Assembly: GCA_963713695.1 (NCBI GenBank)
Contig: CAVQMU010000006.1
Location: 201,973-265,972, forward strand
DNA length: 64,000 nucleotides
From: Rhodoblastus sp963713695
GTDB lineage: Bacteria > Pseudomonadota > Alphaproteobacteria > Rhizobiales > Beijerinckiaceae
Reading direction: 5' to 3'
Positions within the stretch are counted from its first letter, which is position 1. The number at the start of each line of letters is the position of its first letter. Below are positions 55,878-64,000 of the stretch, piece after piece. The notes beneath the pieces are model-generated. The model had not been told where the DNA came from, searched no databases, and saw only the letters and a program-made list of their open reading frames with translations. A program made the position numbers and the translations under genes.

Positions 55878-56213
55878 TATCCGATAGCAGTTGTACTCAT
55901 CGCCGAAGCTGTAATGAACGCCTGCAAATATGCTCGTCCGGACCGGAAAGGGATCGTCCACGCTCGCTGCTACAAGGACGCCCGAAAAGCAGTTGTCATC
56001 GAGGTGAGCGACAACGGGCCGGGCCTTCGAAAGAACTTCGATCCGCAGACCGATGGCGGGATTGGTTTTGATCTTATGAGGGCGCTGAGAAAGGCGTTGC
56101 GAGCAACCGTGGACTTCCGGTCTGAAGGGAGCGGCTTGCGATTTCTGCTGACCCTTCCGCCGAGTGAGGCAATCGGAGCGGGCATCCACGAATTGGCGGG
56201 GTCTTCAGACTGA
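55878..56213 (+). pseudogene. Relic of a histidine-kinase ATPase domain
   Basis: The frame following a TAA stop reads YPIAVVLIAEAVMNACKYA, then VIEVSDNGPGLRK and GGIGFDLMRALRKAL, the N and G boxes of an HWE/HisKA_2-type kinase ATPase domain. The dimerisation domain and N terminus are missing, and no continuation was found in other upstream frames. From the ATG at 55914 a 99-residue peptide could still be made. Truncation is more likely than a functional gene. Confidence 0.6.
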
Positions 56214-56449
56214 AAGCGGTAGAACCTGTCACGCTTTTGCTGCGTGCATTTTCCGGTCAGGCTTCCTATGTGAAAGGCTTGGCGCGGCGTCAGGAGCCAA
56301 GGGGAGGCGACGGTAAGGGTCCGGCAAGAAATTGCGCGCAGGCTCTGCGTTTACGATATTTCCGTTCGTTCGCCTTCACCCGCTATTCTGGCGCCGGACT
56401 TGCCCGGCGACGACAATCGGTGGCGGCTGTCGCATTCGAGGAATGGGCC

Positions 56450-57475
56450 ATGTTCGGGTTCAACTGGAAGACCCTTGAGAAATCAGGCGAGTCCTTTTCC
56501 GCGGCAAGCGGCGGCGGCTCGCCGGCGCCCGAGCGCAAGCGGCGCCCACGCATCGGACTGGCGCTCGGCGCCGGGGCGGCGCGCGGCTGGTCGCATATCG
56601 GAGTGCTGCAAGAACTGGCGGCGCGGAATGTGCCGGTGGACATCATCGCCGGCGCCTCGATCGGCGCCGTCGTCGGCGGCTGTTACGCCGCCGGAAAGCT
56701 TTCGGCGATCGAGGGTTTCGCGCGATCGTTGACCCGGCGGCGCGTCTTCTCGCTGATGGACGTTTCCTTTTCCGGCGCGGGCATGCTCTCGGGCGGCAAG
56801 CTGCGCGACGAACTGGCGCGCGAACTCGATGGGCTGCGCATAGAAAGCCTGCCGATCACTTTCGGGGCCGTAGCGACGGAAATCGGCTCGGGACACGAAG
56901 TCTGGCTGCGCAAAGGCGATCTGGTGCAGGCTGTCCGCGCCTCCTACGCGCTGCCCGGCATATTCGAGCCGCTGCGCATCGACAACCGTTGGCTGTTCGA
57001 CGGCGCGCTGGTCAATCCCGTGCCGGTGACCTTGTGCCGCGCTTTGGGAGCGGACCTGGTGATTGCGGTCAATCTCGTCGGCGACACCGCCTACCGCGGC
57101 GCCCTGATCGCCGATGGGACCCAGGGCGCGATCGAGGCGGTCGGCGAGGCTCCCGGTGAAAACGCCGACCCGGCGGCGACCGAAGCGCGGCAATTGCGGC
57201 GCCAGTTCGGACGCCGCGCCGATGGCGCGCCCGGAATCGCCGCCGCCATGCTCGACGCCTTCAACATCACGCAGGACCGCATCGCGCGCTCCCGCCTCGC
57301 CGGCGATCCGCCGGACGTGTTGATCAACGCCCGCCTGTCGAAAGTCGGACTGTTCGAGTTCCATCGCGCCGAGGAGCTGATCGCGATCGGACGCGACGCC
57401 GCGCGGCGTGCGCTCAACGAGATCGAGGAAATCGCCGCCATCGAAAGTCAGCTTCACGGAAGGTCCGGCGGATAG
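56450..57475 (+). CDS. Patatin-like phospholipase (RssA type)
   Basis: 341 residues from MFGFNWKTLEKSG. The oxyanion hole GLALGAGAARGWSHIGVLQ, the nucleophile S70 in AGASIGAVVGG and the dyad aspartate D184 in LFDGALVNPVP are all present. No signal peptide is seen, so it is cytoplasmic or membrane-associated. Lipid substrates are not predictable. A GC-rich hairpin (57514-57535, CCCGCTCC/GGAGCGGG) follows the stop. Confidence 0.9.
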   Translation: MFGFNWKTLEKSGESFSAASGGGSPAPERKRRPRIGLALGAGAARGWSHIGVLQELAARNVPVDIIAGASIGAVVGGCYAAGKLSAIEGFARSLTRRRVFSLMDVSFSGAGMLSGGKLRDELARELDGLRIESLPITFGAVATEIGSGHEVWLRKGDLVQAVRASYALPGIFEPLRIDNRWLFDGALVNPVPVTLCRALGADLVIAVNLVGDTAYRGALIADGTQGAIEAVGEAPGENADPAATEARQLRRQFGRRADGAPGIAAAMLDAFNITQDRIARSRLAGDPPDVLINARLSKVGLFEFHRAEELIAIGRDAARRALNEIEEIAAIESQLHGRSGG

Positions 57476-57569
57476 GGTTTCGCCAGGAGCAACTTCAACC
57501 GAAAAGCTCCAGGCCCGCTCCAATTGCGGAGCGGGTCTCCGCCAATCCGGAGCTTGCGAAACCTTGTTG

Positions 57570-59281
57570 ATGTTGCGGGCTGACGGGCACGCCCAAAGAC
57601 TGTCCGACGGCGTCACCCGCCACATGAACGGCGATCTGGCGAGCGCCGAGAAAATCTATTCCGAAATTCTCGCCGAGGACGCGCAATGCAGCGAAGCCCT
57701 GCGCCTGCTTGGCGTCATGAACATCCAGAAAAACCGGCTGCACGTCGGGATCGAGCTGCTGGAGCGCGCTCTCGCCGTCGCGCCCGACAATCCGGCCGTC
57801 CTCAACAATCTCGGGGTCGCGCTCAAAGCCTCGAAACGCTACGGCGAGGCCGTTGCGTGTTTTGACAGGGCCCTCGCCCTGCAGCCGGATTTCGTGTTGG
57901 CGCAGAACAATCGGGCCATCACGCTTTTCGAGGCCAGGCAATTTGAGGCGGCGCTCGAAGGCTATCAAAAGGTTTTGGCGGCTTGCCCCGGCCAACTCGG
58001 CGTCCTCAATGATTGCGCGCTTGTCCTCAAGGAGCTTGGAAGGCATCAAGAGGCCCTGGCCCGCCTCGACAGGGCCTCGGCGGTCGACCCGGACGACTCC
58101 AAAACGCTCAACAACCGCGGCGTCACGCTCAAGGAACTGGGCCGGCATGCCGAGGCCCTCGCGTGCTACGACAAGGCGCTGGCGATCGCTCCCAATTATG
58201 CCGACGCCTTTCATAATCGAGGCAACGCTTTGCTCGAGCTATGCAAACCGCAGCAAGCGCTGATCGAATACGAGCATGCGCTGAGGTTGGCGCCTGCCGC
58301 GGTCGAATTACGCTTCAGCAAATCGGTTTGCCTTCTCCAGCTCGGCGACTTCGCCGAGGGTTGGGCGCTGTACGAAAACCGCAAGGCGCGCGTTGCGCAT
58401 GCGCGCTATTTCGCAACTCGCGACTACCCGCAGCCGCTGCTGCGCCCCGGCAAATCGCTTCAGGGAAAGGCCTTGTTTCTGTACTGGGAGCAGGGCTATG
58501 GCGACACTTTGCAATTCTGCCGCTTTGCGAAAATGGCTGAGGCGCGGGGCGCGAAGGTCATGCTTTCCGCGCAAAACCGCCTTCACCGGCTTTTGAAGTC
58601 GCTCAGCCCGACCATCGCTCTGATCGACGAAGCGGGCGCGCCCGCCTCATTCGATCGACATGCGCCGCTGACGAGCATGGCCCAGTATTTCAACGCCGAC
58701 CTCGCTTCCCTGCCAGGCGAGACGCTCTATCTGCGCGCCGAGCCCGACCGCGTCGAAAAATGGCGACAAAGGATCGGCGGCCAAGGGCCCCATCAAGACT
58801 TCCGGGTCGGCCTCTGCTGGCATGGCAATGCTGAAAACAAGCGCGGCCTGGCTCGATCCTTCAAACTCGCGGACATGGCTCCCTTGGCGGGACTTGACGG
58901 CGTCAGGCTGATTTCCTTGCAAAAATTCGAGGGTGTCGAGCAATTGCGGGAGCTGCCCGAAAATTTTCGCGTCGAGAACTTCCTGGCGATGAATTCGATG
59001 CAGGCGCCGACGCCTTCATCGACACGGCGGCCATCATGGAAAATCTCGATCTGGTGATCACCTGCGATACGTCGCTCGCGCATCTCGCCGGCGCTTTGGG
59101 CCGGCCGACATGCCTCGCGCTCAGGCATGCGCCCGAATGGCGCTGGCTGCTCGAAAGAACAGATAGCCCCTGGTATCCGAGCCTGCGCCTGTTCCGCCAG
59201 GAAAATGAGGGCGACTGGCTCGGACTATTCGAGGAAATGGCGCGAAGCCTGCGCAAACGCAAAAGCCCGCCGGCCTTGTAG
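57570..59281 (+). CDS. TPR protein with a glycosyltransferase-like C-terminal domain, one base missing
   Basis: About 570 residues. Six or seven tetratricopeptide repeats (for example NLGVALKASKRYGEAVACFD and NRGVTLKELGRHAEALACYD) occupy residues 10-260. The C-terminal half (LFLYWEQGYGDTLQFCRF, VGLCWHGNAENKRGLAR, MENLDLVITCDTSLAHLAGA, LLERTDSPWYP) matches TPR proteins with a GT9-like domain. The frame changes near 58984: adding one G gives LGDEFDAGADAFIDTAAI, so a base is missing from a G-run. Function unknown; flagellin or polysaccharide glycosylation is a guess. Confidence 0.8.
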
Positions 59282-59309
59282 GCGAGCGGGCAATCCTGGA
59301 GAGGGAGCG

Positions 59310-59741
59310 TTACGCGCTGGCGATATAATCGCGCAGGGCGCGATGCTCGGATTCGATCAATTCCAGGCGGTGCTTGACCACGTCGCCGATCGAGACGACG
59401 CCGACGAGCCGTCCGGCCTTGATGACCGGCAGGTGGCGGAAGCGGCCCGAAGTCATCTGCTCCATCACCTGATCGATGGAATCGTCCATGCTCGCGGTGA
59501 CGACGCGGCTGGTCATGTGCTTGGAAACAGGCTCCTGCAGCACGTCGACGCCATGCCGGCCGACCGAGCGGACAATGTCGCGTTCGGACAGAATGCCCAG
59601 CACTTCGCCGTCGCCGCCCGTGACCATCACGGCGCCAATGCCCCTTTCGGCGAGAATGGCGGCAACCTCCTGCAAGGTCCTGTGTGGCTGCGTGGTTGTA
59701 ACGTCATTTCCCTTGGCGGCGAGAATCAGTGCGACTGTCAT
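59310..59741 (-). CDS. CBS-domain-pair protein
   Basis: 143 residues from MTVALILAAKGNDVTTTQP, with GGAGG seven bases before the ATG. It consists of two CBS motifs only: TLQEVAAILAERGIGAVMV with GILSERDIVRSV, and SIDQVMEQMTSGRFRHLPVI with GVVSIGDVVKHRL. Stand-alone CBS pairs bind adenine nucleotides and regulate partners, which are unknown here. Confidence 0.9.
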   Translation of the reverse strand: MTVALILAAKGNDVTTTQPHRTLQEVAAILAERGIGAVMVTGGDGEVLGILSERDIVRSVGRHGVDVLQEPVSKHMTSRVVTASMDDSIDQVMEQMTSGRFRHLPVIKAGRLVGVVSIGDVVKHRLELIESEHRALRDYIASA

Positions 59742-59835
59742 CAAGGCTTCCTCCATTTCGATGCGGGATTTTTTCCCGTCTAGCTCCCCCAAAGATGCGC
59801 CCGTTCGACGCGAAGCGCAAGCGAGCCGCGACAGT

Positions 59836-60633
59836 TCACGGATTGCGCCTTTGGTCGAACAATGGCGCCAGCAGGAGTCCGGCGAGGAAGCCGCCGATAT
59901 GCGCCTCCCAGGCTATTGGGGCGCTTGAAAAGCCAAGGCTCTGGCCGCCAAAGCCGATCAGCAGGTTCGAGAGGAACCAGAACAGGACGAAGGCCAGCGT
60001 CTGGCGGTTGGCCAGCATCTCCGGCAAGGACGCCAGCGGCGGCTCAAAGTCGTCGCCGCGCGCCTTGAACAAGGCGCCGGGCTGGAAAACGAAACGCGCC
60101 GCGGCGCCCATGAAACCGGAAATGGCGGCGGAAGCGCCGATCATCGGCGCGAATTCAAAGCGATGGAAGGCAAGATAGAAAAAGGCCCCGGCGATGGCGG
60201 CGATCGCTCCGAGCAACAGAAATTTCCTGCCCCCGAAACGACGGGCGACAGGCGAGCCGAAAGCCGCGAGCCAAACGTCGTTGAAAATCAAGTGCGTCCA
60301 GTCGCCGTGCAAAAAAGCGTACGAGAGCGGCGTGAACCAGAGCTTGTCGGGCGGCGCATAGGTGAGGAAATATTGAGCGACCTGGCCGTCCAGCTCTGAA
60401 TTTCGCGCGACCTCCGTGAGGCGCTCAAGCACCCCGTTCTGATCCAGAAGGAAGCCGAAACGCGCGGGTACGAAGCCGTAGGTGGCGAGAAGCTCCGCGT
60501 CCATCTGGTTGGAAAAAAGGAAGACCCGCGCGGCGTGGATCGCCGCGAGCGTCACGACCAGCAGGAGAACTGTCCCGGGAATGTTGAAGATCGGCTCGCG
60601 TGTCGGCTCGCGCATCTCTGAAAGGCTTTCCAT
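59836..60633 (-). CDS. Rhomboid-family intramembrane serine protease
   Basis: 265 residues from MESLSEMREPTREP, with six membrane helices. The catalytic serine is S168 in GASAAISG, and the histidine is H245 in WEAHIGGFLAG. YAFLHGDWTHLIFNDVWL is the L1/H2 signature. The amino-terminal extension of the frame (62 codons) spans a hairpin and is rejected. Substrates unknown. Confidence 0.88.
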   Translation of the reverse strand: MESLSEMREPTREPIFNIPGTVLLLVVTLAAIHAARVFLFSNQMDAELLATYGFVPARFGFLLDQNGVLERLTEVARNSELDGQVAQYFLTYAPPDKLWFTPLSYAFLHGDWTHLIFNDVWLAAFGSPVARRFGGRKFLLLGAIAAIAGAFFYLAFHRFEFAPMIGASAAISGFMGAAARFVFQPGALFKARGDDFEPPLASLPEMLANRQTLAFVLFWFLSNLLIGFGGQSLGFSSAPIAWEAHIGGFLAGLLLAPLFDQRRNP

Positions 60634-61122
60634 GGAAATGACCTGCCGCGGGACAGCGCCAATATCTTGATCTTGGGTTTTGCGAAAAAAATACAAGAAA
60701 GCAAAAAACAAGAAAGGGGAGAGCTGGAGCAAGCTCTCCCCCTTGGACGGCATTAACCGTCTTGGTTGCCCGGCGCGCGGCGCGCTTGCCTGAATTTCCG
60801 GATCCGGCCGCCCCGCCATCTTTCCCGAGCAAGAGAAAAACGAGGCGAATAATTGGACCAGAACAATAGCTAACCCGATTTGTCGACCTTTGCGCCATCC
60901 AGGTCGCTTAACCGTCGGCGCTTCGTTCGACAGGTATGAAGATGCCGGATGCCCCTGCGATTTGCAACGTCAACCGCTTGTTAAGATTAACGGCCGCGCG
61001 GCCGACTCACGCAAAAGTTGTGGCTTGAACCTCGCAGCCTTTCCGACAGATGCGGCGTTGGAACCAAAATTGGCCCGCAATCAAACAGCTTACGACCCAA
61101 AACCTGACAAGGGCGCAAAAAA
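60634..61122. other. Intergenic region with a minus-strand terminator-like hairpin
   Basis: These 489 bases separate divergent genes. On the minus strand a hairpin at 60716-60741 is followed by a T-rich tract, upstream of the rhomboid gene. The rest holds short frames without recognisable content. Promoters for both neighbouring genes must lie here, but none could be placed confidently. Confidence 0.4.
60698..60741 (-). terminator. Minus-strand intrinsic terminator upstream of the rhomboid gene
   Basis: The arms at 60716-60725 and 60732-60741 form a perfect 10-bp stem (GGGGAGAGCT/AGCTCTCCCC) with a 6-base loop. On the minus strand the stem is followed by TTTCTTGTTTTTTGC. No minus-strand gene lies upstream in this gap, so it ends an unrecognised short transcript or acts as an attenuator in the rhomboid leader. 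Confidence 0.55.
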
Positions 61123-61737
61123 ATGAGACAAGCGGCGACGCAAGAGCTCTACAGCTACTGGAACAAGTTGCGCGGCGCGCGACTGTCGCCGGAGCGCGCA
61201 GAAATCGACCCCGCGGAAATCCGTCATATCCTTGCGGATACGATGATCCTCGAAGTGGACGAGGAGCGCCAGTTTCCGGTTCGCATTTCCGGAACGCGGC
61301 TCAATGCGCTGTTTCTGGGCGAACAGAAGGGCCGCGACTTCGTCAGCCTGTTCCAGCGTGAGGAGCGCGAGTCCGTCAGCGCCATGATTCTCTCGGTGAT
61401 CGAGGGCGCGCGCCCGATCGTGGCGGGCTTGACGGCGTCGCCCGAAGGCGGCGAGGCCGCGACGCTGGAATTGCTGCTTTTGCCGCTGCGCCATCGCGGC
61501 AAGACCCATTCGCGCATCCTTGGCGCGTTGACGCCGACCGCCGTTCCCTCCTGGCTCGGCCTTCGTCAGGTCGAGTGCCTGAAATTGGTGGCGATGCGCT
61601 TCATCGACGATGGCATTCCCGGACCCGACCTGCCGCTGGCCCAAAACCGCGCGCCGCAGACCCCGGCCGAACTGGCCAGCCGCGGCAAGACGCGCCGCCG
61701 CTCCTTTTTCGTCATTCCCGGAGGCAGGGACAGTTGA
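61123..61737 (+). CDS. PAS_5-like domain protein
   Basis: 204 residues: ELYSYWNKLRGARLSPERAE, IDPAEIRHILADTMILE, ISGTRLNALFLGEQKGRDF and a C-terminal LLPLRHRGKTHSRILGALTP. This matches the single PAS_5-like domain proteins of alphaproteobacteria, which are uncharacterised. It is followed after 109 bases by a double-PilZ gene on the same strand. Confidence 0.8.
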   Translation: MRQAATQELYSYWNKLRGARLSPERAEIDPAEIRHILADTMILEVDEERQFPVRISGTRLNALFLGEQKGRDFVSLFQREERESVSAMILSVIEGARPIVAGLTASPEGGEAATLELLLLPLRHRGKTHSRILGALTPTAVPSWLGLRQVECLKLVAMRFIDDGIPGPDLPLAQNRAPQTPAELASRGKTRRRSFFVIPGGRDS

Positions 61738-61846
61738 GGGATTTCGGCAAGCGCGCCGAACCCCCTGTCACCGCTTTGCTTTCCGCGCGTCAACCCGCCC
61801 TCGTAACATCGAATTAACTTCATCGTCGCTATAGTTCCAGCAATCG

Positions 61847-62476
61847 ATGAAGACCAGTTCGGCGAGCAAGATGCAATTTCAGCCAAAAGCAACCCCGAAA
61901 CCGCACGAGCGGCGCCGCCACGCGCGTGTGAAACTGGCGCTTTTGGGGCGATACATGCTGGAGGATCGACGGGAGTTCCCCTGCCAGACCATCGATATTT
62001 CGGTCGGCGGCCTTTCGGTGACCGCGCCGGTGCGCGGCGCCGTCGGCGAGAGGGTCGTCTGCTATTTTGACGCGCTGGGCCGGATCGAGGGCCGTGTCGT
62101 CCGCCATCTCGAATTCGGCTTCGCCATGACCGCCACCATGCAGCCGGCAAAGCGCGAAAAGCTCGTCAACCAGCTCACCTGGCTCGCCAACCGCAAGGTG
62201 CTCGGCCTTCCGGAAGATCGCCGCCACGAGCGCATCGTGCCGAACGAGGTCAATTCCACCATCCGGCTGCCCGACGGAAGCCTGATCGCCGCCAAGATCG
62301 TCGATATCTCCGTATCCGGCGCCGCCGTCACCTCCACGGCGCAGGCGCCGATGGGCACGATGCTGCATATCGGCAAGCGCCCGGCGCGCGTCGTGCGCTG
62401 CTTCGACCACGGCATGGCCCTGGAATTCGCCCTGCCCCTGTCCTTCGACGTTTTCGACGAAAACGTCATCCTGTAA
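61847..62476 (+). CDS. Protein with two PilZ domains (c-di-GMP receptor type)
   Basis: 209 residues. Domain 1 has ERRRHARVKL and TIDISVGGLSV; domain 2 has DRRHERIVPNEVNSTIRLPD and IVDISVSGAAV. Both keep the arginines and the DxSxxG motif needed for c-di-GMP binding. There is no effector domain, so it probably works by binding partners. Confidence 0.88.
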   Translation: MKTSSASKMQFQPKATPKPHERRRHARVKLALLGRYMLEDRREFPCQTIDISVGGLSVTAPVRGAVGERVVCYFDALGRIEGRVVRHLEFGFAMTATMQPAKREKLVNQLTWLANRKVLGLPEDRRHERIVPNEVNSTIRLPDGSLIAAKIVDISVSGAAVTSTAQAPMGTMLHIGKRPARVVRCFDHGMALEFALPLSFDVFDENVIL

Positions 62477-62488
62477 GCTGGCGGCTCG

Positions 62489-63040
62489 CTAGCCGATCTT
62501 CTTCAGCCCCCCCGCATAGCGCCGCCCGTTCTCGACATAATGCGCGGCGCTGGCCAGCAATTTCTTCGCCGCAGCTTCGTCGAGCGTGCGCGTCGCCTTG
62601 GCCGGCGAACCGACGATCAGCGAATAATCCGGAAACTCCTTGTTTTCCGTGACCAGCGCATTGGCGCCGACAATGCAGAATTTTCCGATTTTGGCGCCAT
62701 TGAGCAGGGTCGCGCCCATGCCGATCAGGCTCCCCTCCCCGATGGCGCATCCATGCAGGATCACGCTATGGCCGACGGTGACGTCGGCGCCGATCGTCAG
62801 GGGCGCGCCCATGTCGGTGTGCAGCACCGAACCGTCCTGGATATTGCTGCGCGCGCCGACATCGATCCATTCGTTGTCGCCGCGCAGGGTCGCGCCGAAC
62901 CAGACGCTGGCGTCCTCGCCCAGCCGCACCTTGCCGATGAGATTGGCGTCGGGCGCGACGAAGCAGCGGCCATCCGGCGGCAGTTCCGGCGCGACGCCGT
63001 CGAGCGAATAGAGGCTCATGCCCAGAACTCCCTTGGCCAT
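62489..63040 (-). CDS. Gamma-class carbonic anhydrase / hexapeptide-repeat protein
   Basis: 183 residues with a left-handed beta-helix: PDANLIGKVRLGEDASVWFG, ATLRGDNEWIDVGARSNIQDG, and the zinc-site histidines in VLHTDMG, VGHSVILHGC. It resembles YrdA/CaiE-type gamma carbonic anhydrases; activity cannot be judged from sequence alone. Two possible starts (63040 and 63019) each have AAGGGAG at a good distance. Confidence 0.88.
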   Translation of the reverse strand: MAKGVLGMSLYSLDGVAPELPPDGRCFVAPDANLIGKVRLGEDASVWFGATLRGDNEWIDVGARSNIQDGSVLHTDMGAPLTIGADVTVGHSVILHGCAIGEGSLIGMGATLLNGAKIGKFCIVGANALVTENKEFPDYSLIVGSPAKATRTLDEAAAKKLLASAAHYVENGRRYAGGLKKIG

Positions 63041-63148
63041 CGTTCAACTCCCTTGCCTTGACCGCCAATATCGGCTCAATGAAACGAGGTTCCTTTTGGC
63101 TTCGTTTCACGCCCCCGCGCAAGCCCCTCTTGCAGGTCTCCCGTCAAG

Positions 63149-63803
63149 TTGCGGAAAATTCTCCTCCTCCTCGGCTTCGGCCCTTTCGTCCTGCTGCTCG
63201 TCGCGTTGGCCGCGTGGCGGCTTTGGCCTGCTCAAGCGCCGGAAGAGGCGAAATTTTTCAGCCTTGGCGGCGAGCGGCTGCGCTTCGCCGCCTCCTATCT
63301 GCGCAATGGCGAGACGCAGGAAGCCGAGCGCGTCGATCTCGTGGTGCTGGCGCCTGATTTTACGCCCGCAGCGGCCGACCCGCAGCGTTTGCCGGCTTCC
63401 GGCGAGAGCGGAGAAAAAGGCCGCGCGGAAATTTTCATCACTTTGACGCCGGCGCCGAAAATCGAGGGCCGCGCCGCCGCGGCCGCGCCGGCCGAACGCT
63501 ATGGCCCCTATCTCGCCGCCGAAGCGCAGGTGGCGGACGGCGGCCTGCTGCGCCGGCGCTTCGAGGACAATTCGCCCTATGCCGGCGAAGACCTGTACCT
63601 GGCGCCGCCCGACGGCGAGGAATTCTACGCCCGCTGCCAGCGCCAGAAAATCCCCGACGACGGCCTGCCCAACACCTGCCTTGCCGAATTCCGCATCGAG
63701 TCCATCCTGGCGCAAATTCGATTTCGACCCGGCCTGGCTCGGCCAGTGGCCCGTCCTGCGCGCCAACAGCACCCTGCTGGTGCGCGGCGCGCTGCAACCT
63801 TAG
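63149..63803 (+). CDS. Membrane-anchored protein of unknown function, one single-base insertion
   Basis: About 217 residues from a TTG at 63149: one N-terminal membrane helix (ILLLLGFGPFVLLLVALAAW), then a soluble part with KFFSLGGERLRFAASYLRNG, ERYGPYLAAEAQVADGG and PDGEEFYARCQRQKIPDDGL. Near 63709-63711 an extra base breaks the frame; the other frame continues FDFDPAWLGQWPVLRANSTL to TAG at 63801-63803. The start is uncertain because no ATG lies in frame. No family recognised. Confidence 0.55.
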
Positions 63804-64000
63804 GGCATTGCTCGCCAAGCATGACCTTTCGGCGGATTGCGGATTTGCGCGGGCGCCGCAAGCAAAGTCGGCTCGGCGGCGCCAGACAGAATTGGCGATC
63901 CTGTTGCCGCGCGCGACGCTCGCCTAAACCGTTAGCGCCCCACGCTAAATCGGCGAACATACCCCAAATGGAGGATGCGGAAGGGCAAAGAGCAAATGGT

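Noticed and set aside
63804..64000. Start of another gene at the right edge (AAATGGAGGATGCGGAAGGG)
   Set aside because: Several ATGs in different frames are possible, and fewer than 15 codons are visible.

Overview
The window is a GC-rich, gene-dense chromosomal segment of an alphaproteobacterium, most likely of the order Hyphomicrobiales in the Beijerinckiaceae/Methylocystaceae direction. The placement is inferred from gene order (argS, SPOR protein, nagZ, scpA, scpB on one strand; tpiA, secG, pyrG on one strand; ppiD followed by trpE), from a FixK/FNR-type box before the hydrogenase genes, and from dispersed palindromes of a kind common in that order. No gene in the window proves a methanotrophic lifestyle.

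Layout. 1-4.3 kb: edge of a SnoaL-like gene, a large PAS hybrid histidine kinase, an orphan derivative of the HD domain of CCA-adding enzyme, and tRNA-Trp. 4.4-5.7 kb: tuf on the minus strand, followed by a diverged second copy of its last ten codons. 6.1-14.1 kb: a complete Kdp potassium system (a 27-residue peptide, then kdpF, A, B, C, D, E). 14.3-19.6 kb: a soluble NAD-reducing [NiFe] hydrogenase (hoxF, U, Y, H and the protease hoxW) behind a FixK-like box. 19.7-21.0 kb: a small gene and an mgtC-like gene between inverted 60-bp repeats. 21-28.5 kb: an outer-membrane barrel, a small secreted peptide, a DadA-like oxidoreductase, rpe, purB (two frameshifts), a His-rich exported peptide, kdsA and a glyoxalase-fold gene. 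28.6-32.0 kb: a minus-strand copper-type operon (DUF2946-like protein, CxCxC barrel, TlpA-like thioredoxin, CopC, CopD). 32-34.2 kb: HxlR regulator, SnoaL-like and MAPEG genes, and an orphan P-II gene in an AT-rich patch. 34.3-37.4 kb: pyrG, secG, tpiA. 37.8-44 kb: an unknown gene, ppiD (four frameshifts), trpE (one frameshift) and a DbpA-type DEAD-box helicase. 44-46.5 kb: a chemoreceptor with a C-terminal PilZ domain (three frameshifts) and a small gene. 46.6-54.4 kb: scpB, scpA, a Trp-rich nonapeptide-repeat protein, nagZ, a SPOR protein and argS. 54.5-64 kb: a receiver protein coupled to a PAS/Cys-cluster protein, a kinase relic, patatin, TPR, CBS and rhomboid proteins, a PAS_5-like protein, a double-PilZ protein, gamma carbonic anhydrase and an unknown membrane protein.

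Themes. Potassium homeostasis, H2-driven NAD reduction, copper handling and c-di-GMP/two-component signalling sit among housekeeping genes. Thirteen frameshifts interrupt otherwise intact genes, and twelve of them are single-base insertions. They hit purB and trpE, so base-calling or assembly errors are more likely than gene decay, and those loci should be read as one gene each.

The most unusual items are the Trp-rich nonapeptide-repeat protein at 48.4-49.9 kb, the CxCxC barrel/CopC/CopD operon, the duplicated tuf tail, the catalytically degenerate Cca HD-domain orphan, the His-rich exported peptide and the extra 27-residue peptide ahead of kdpF.
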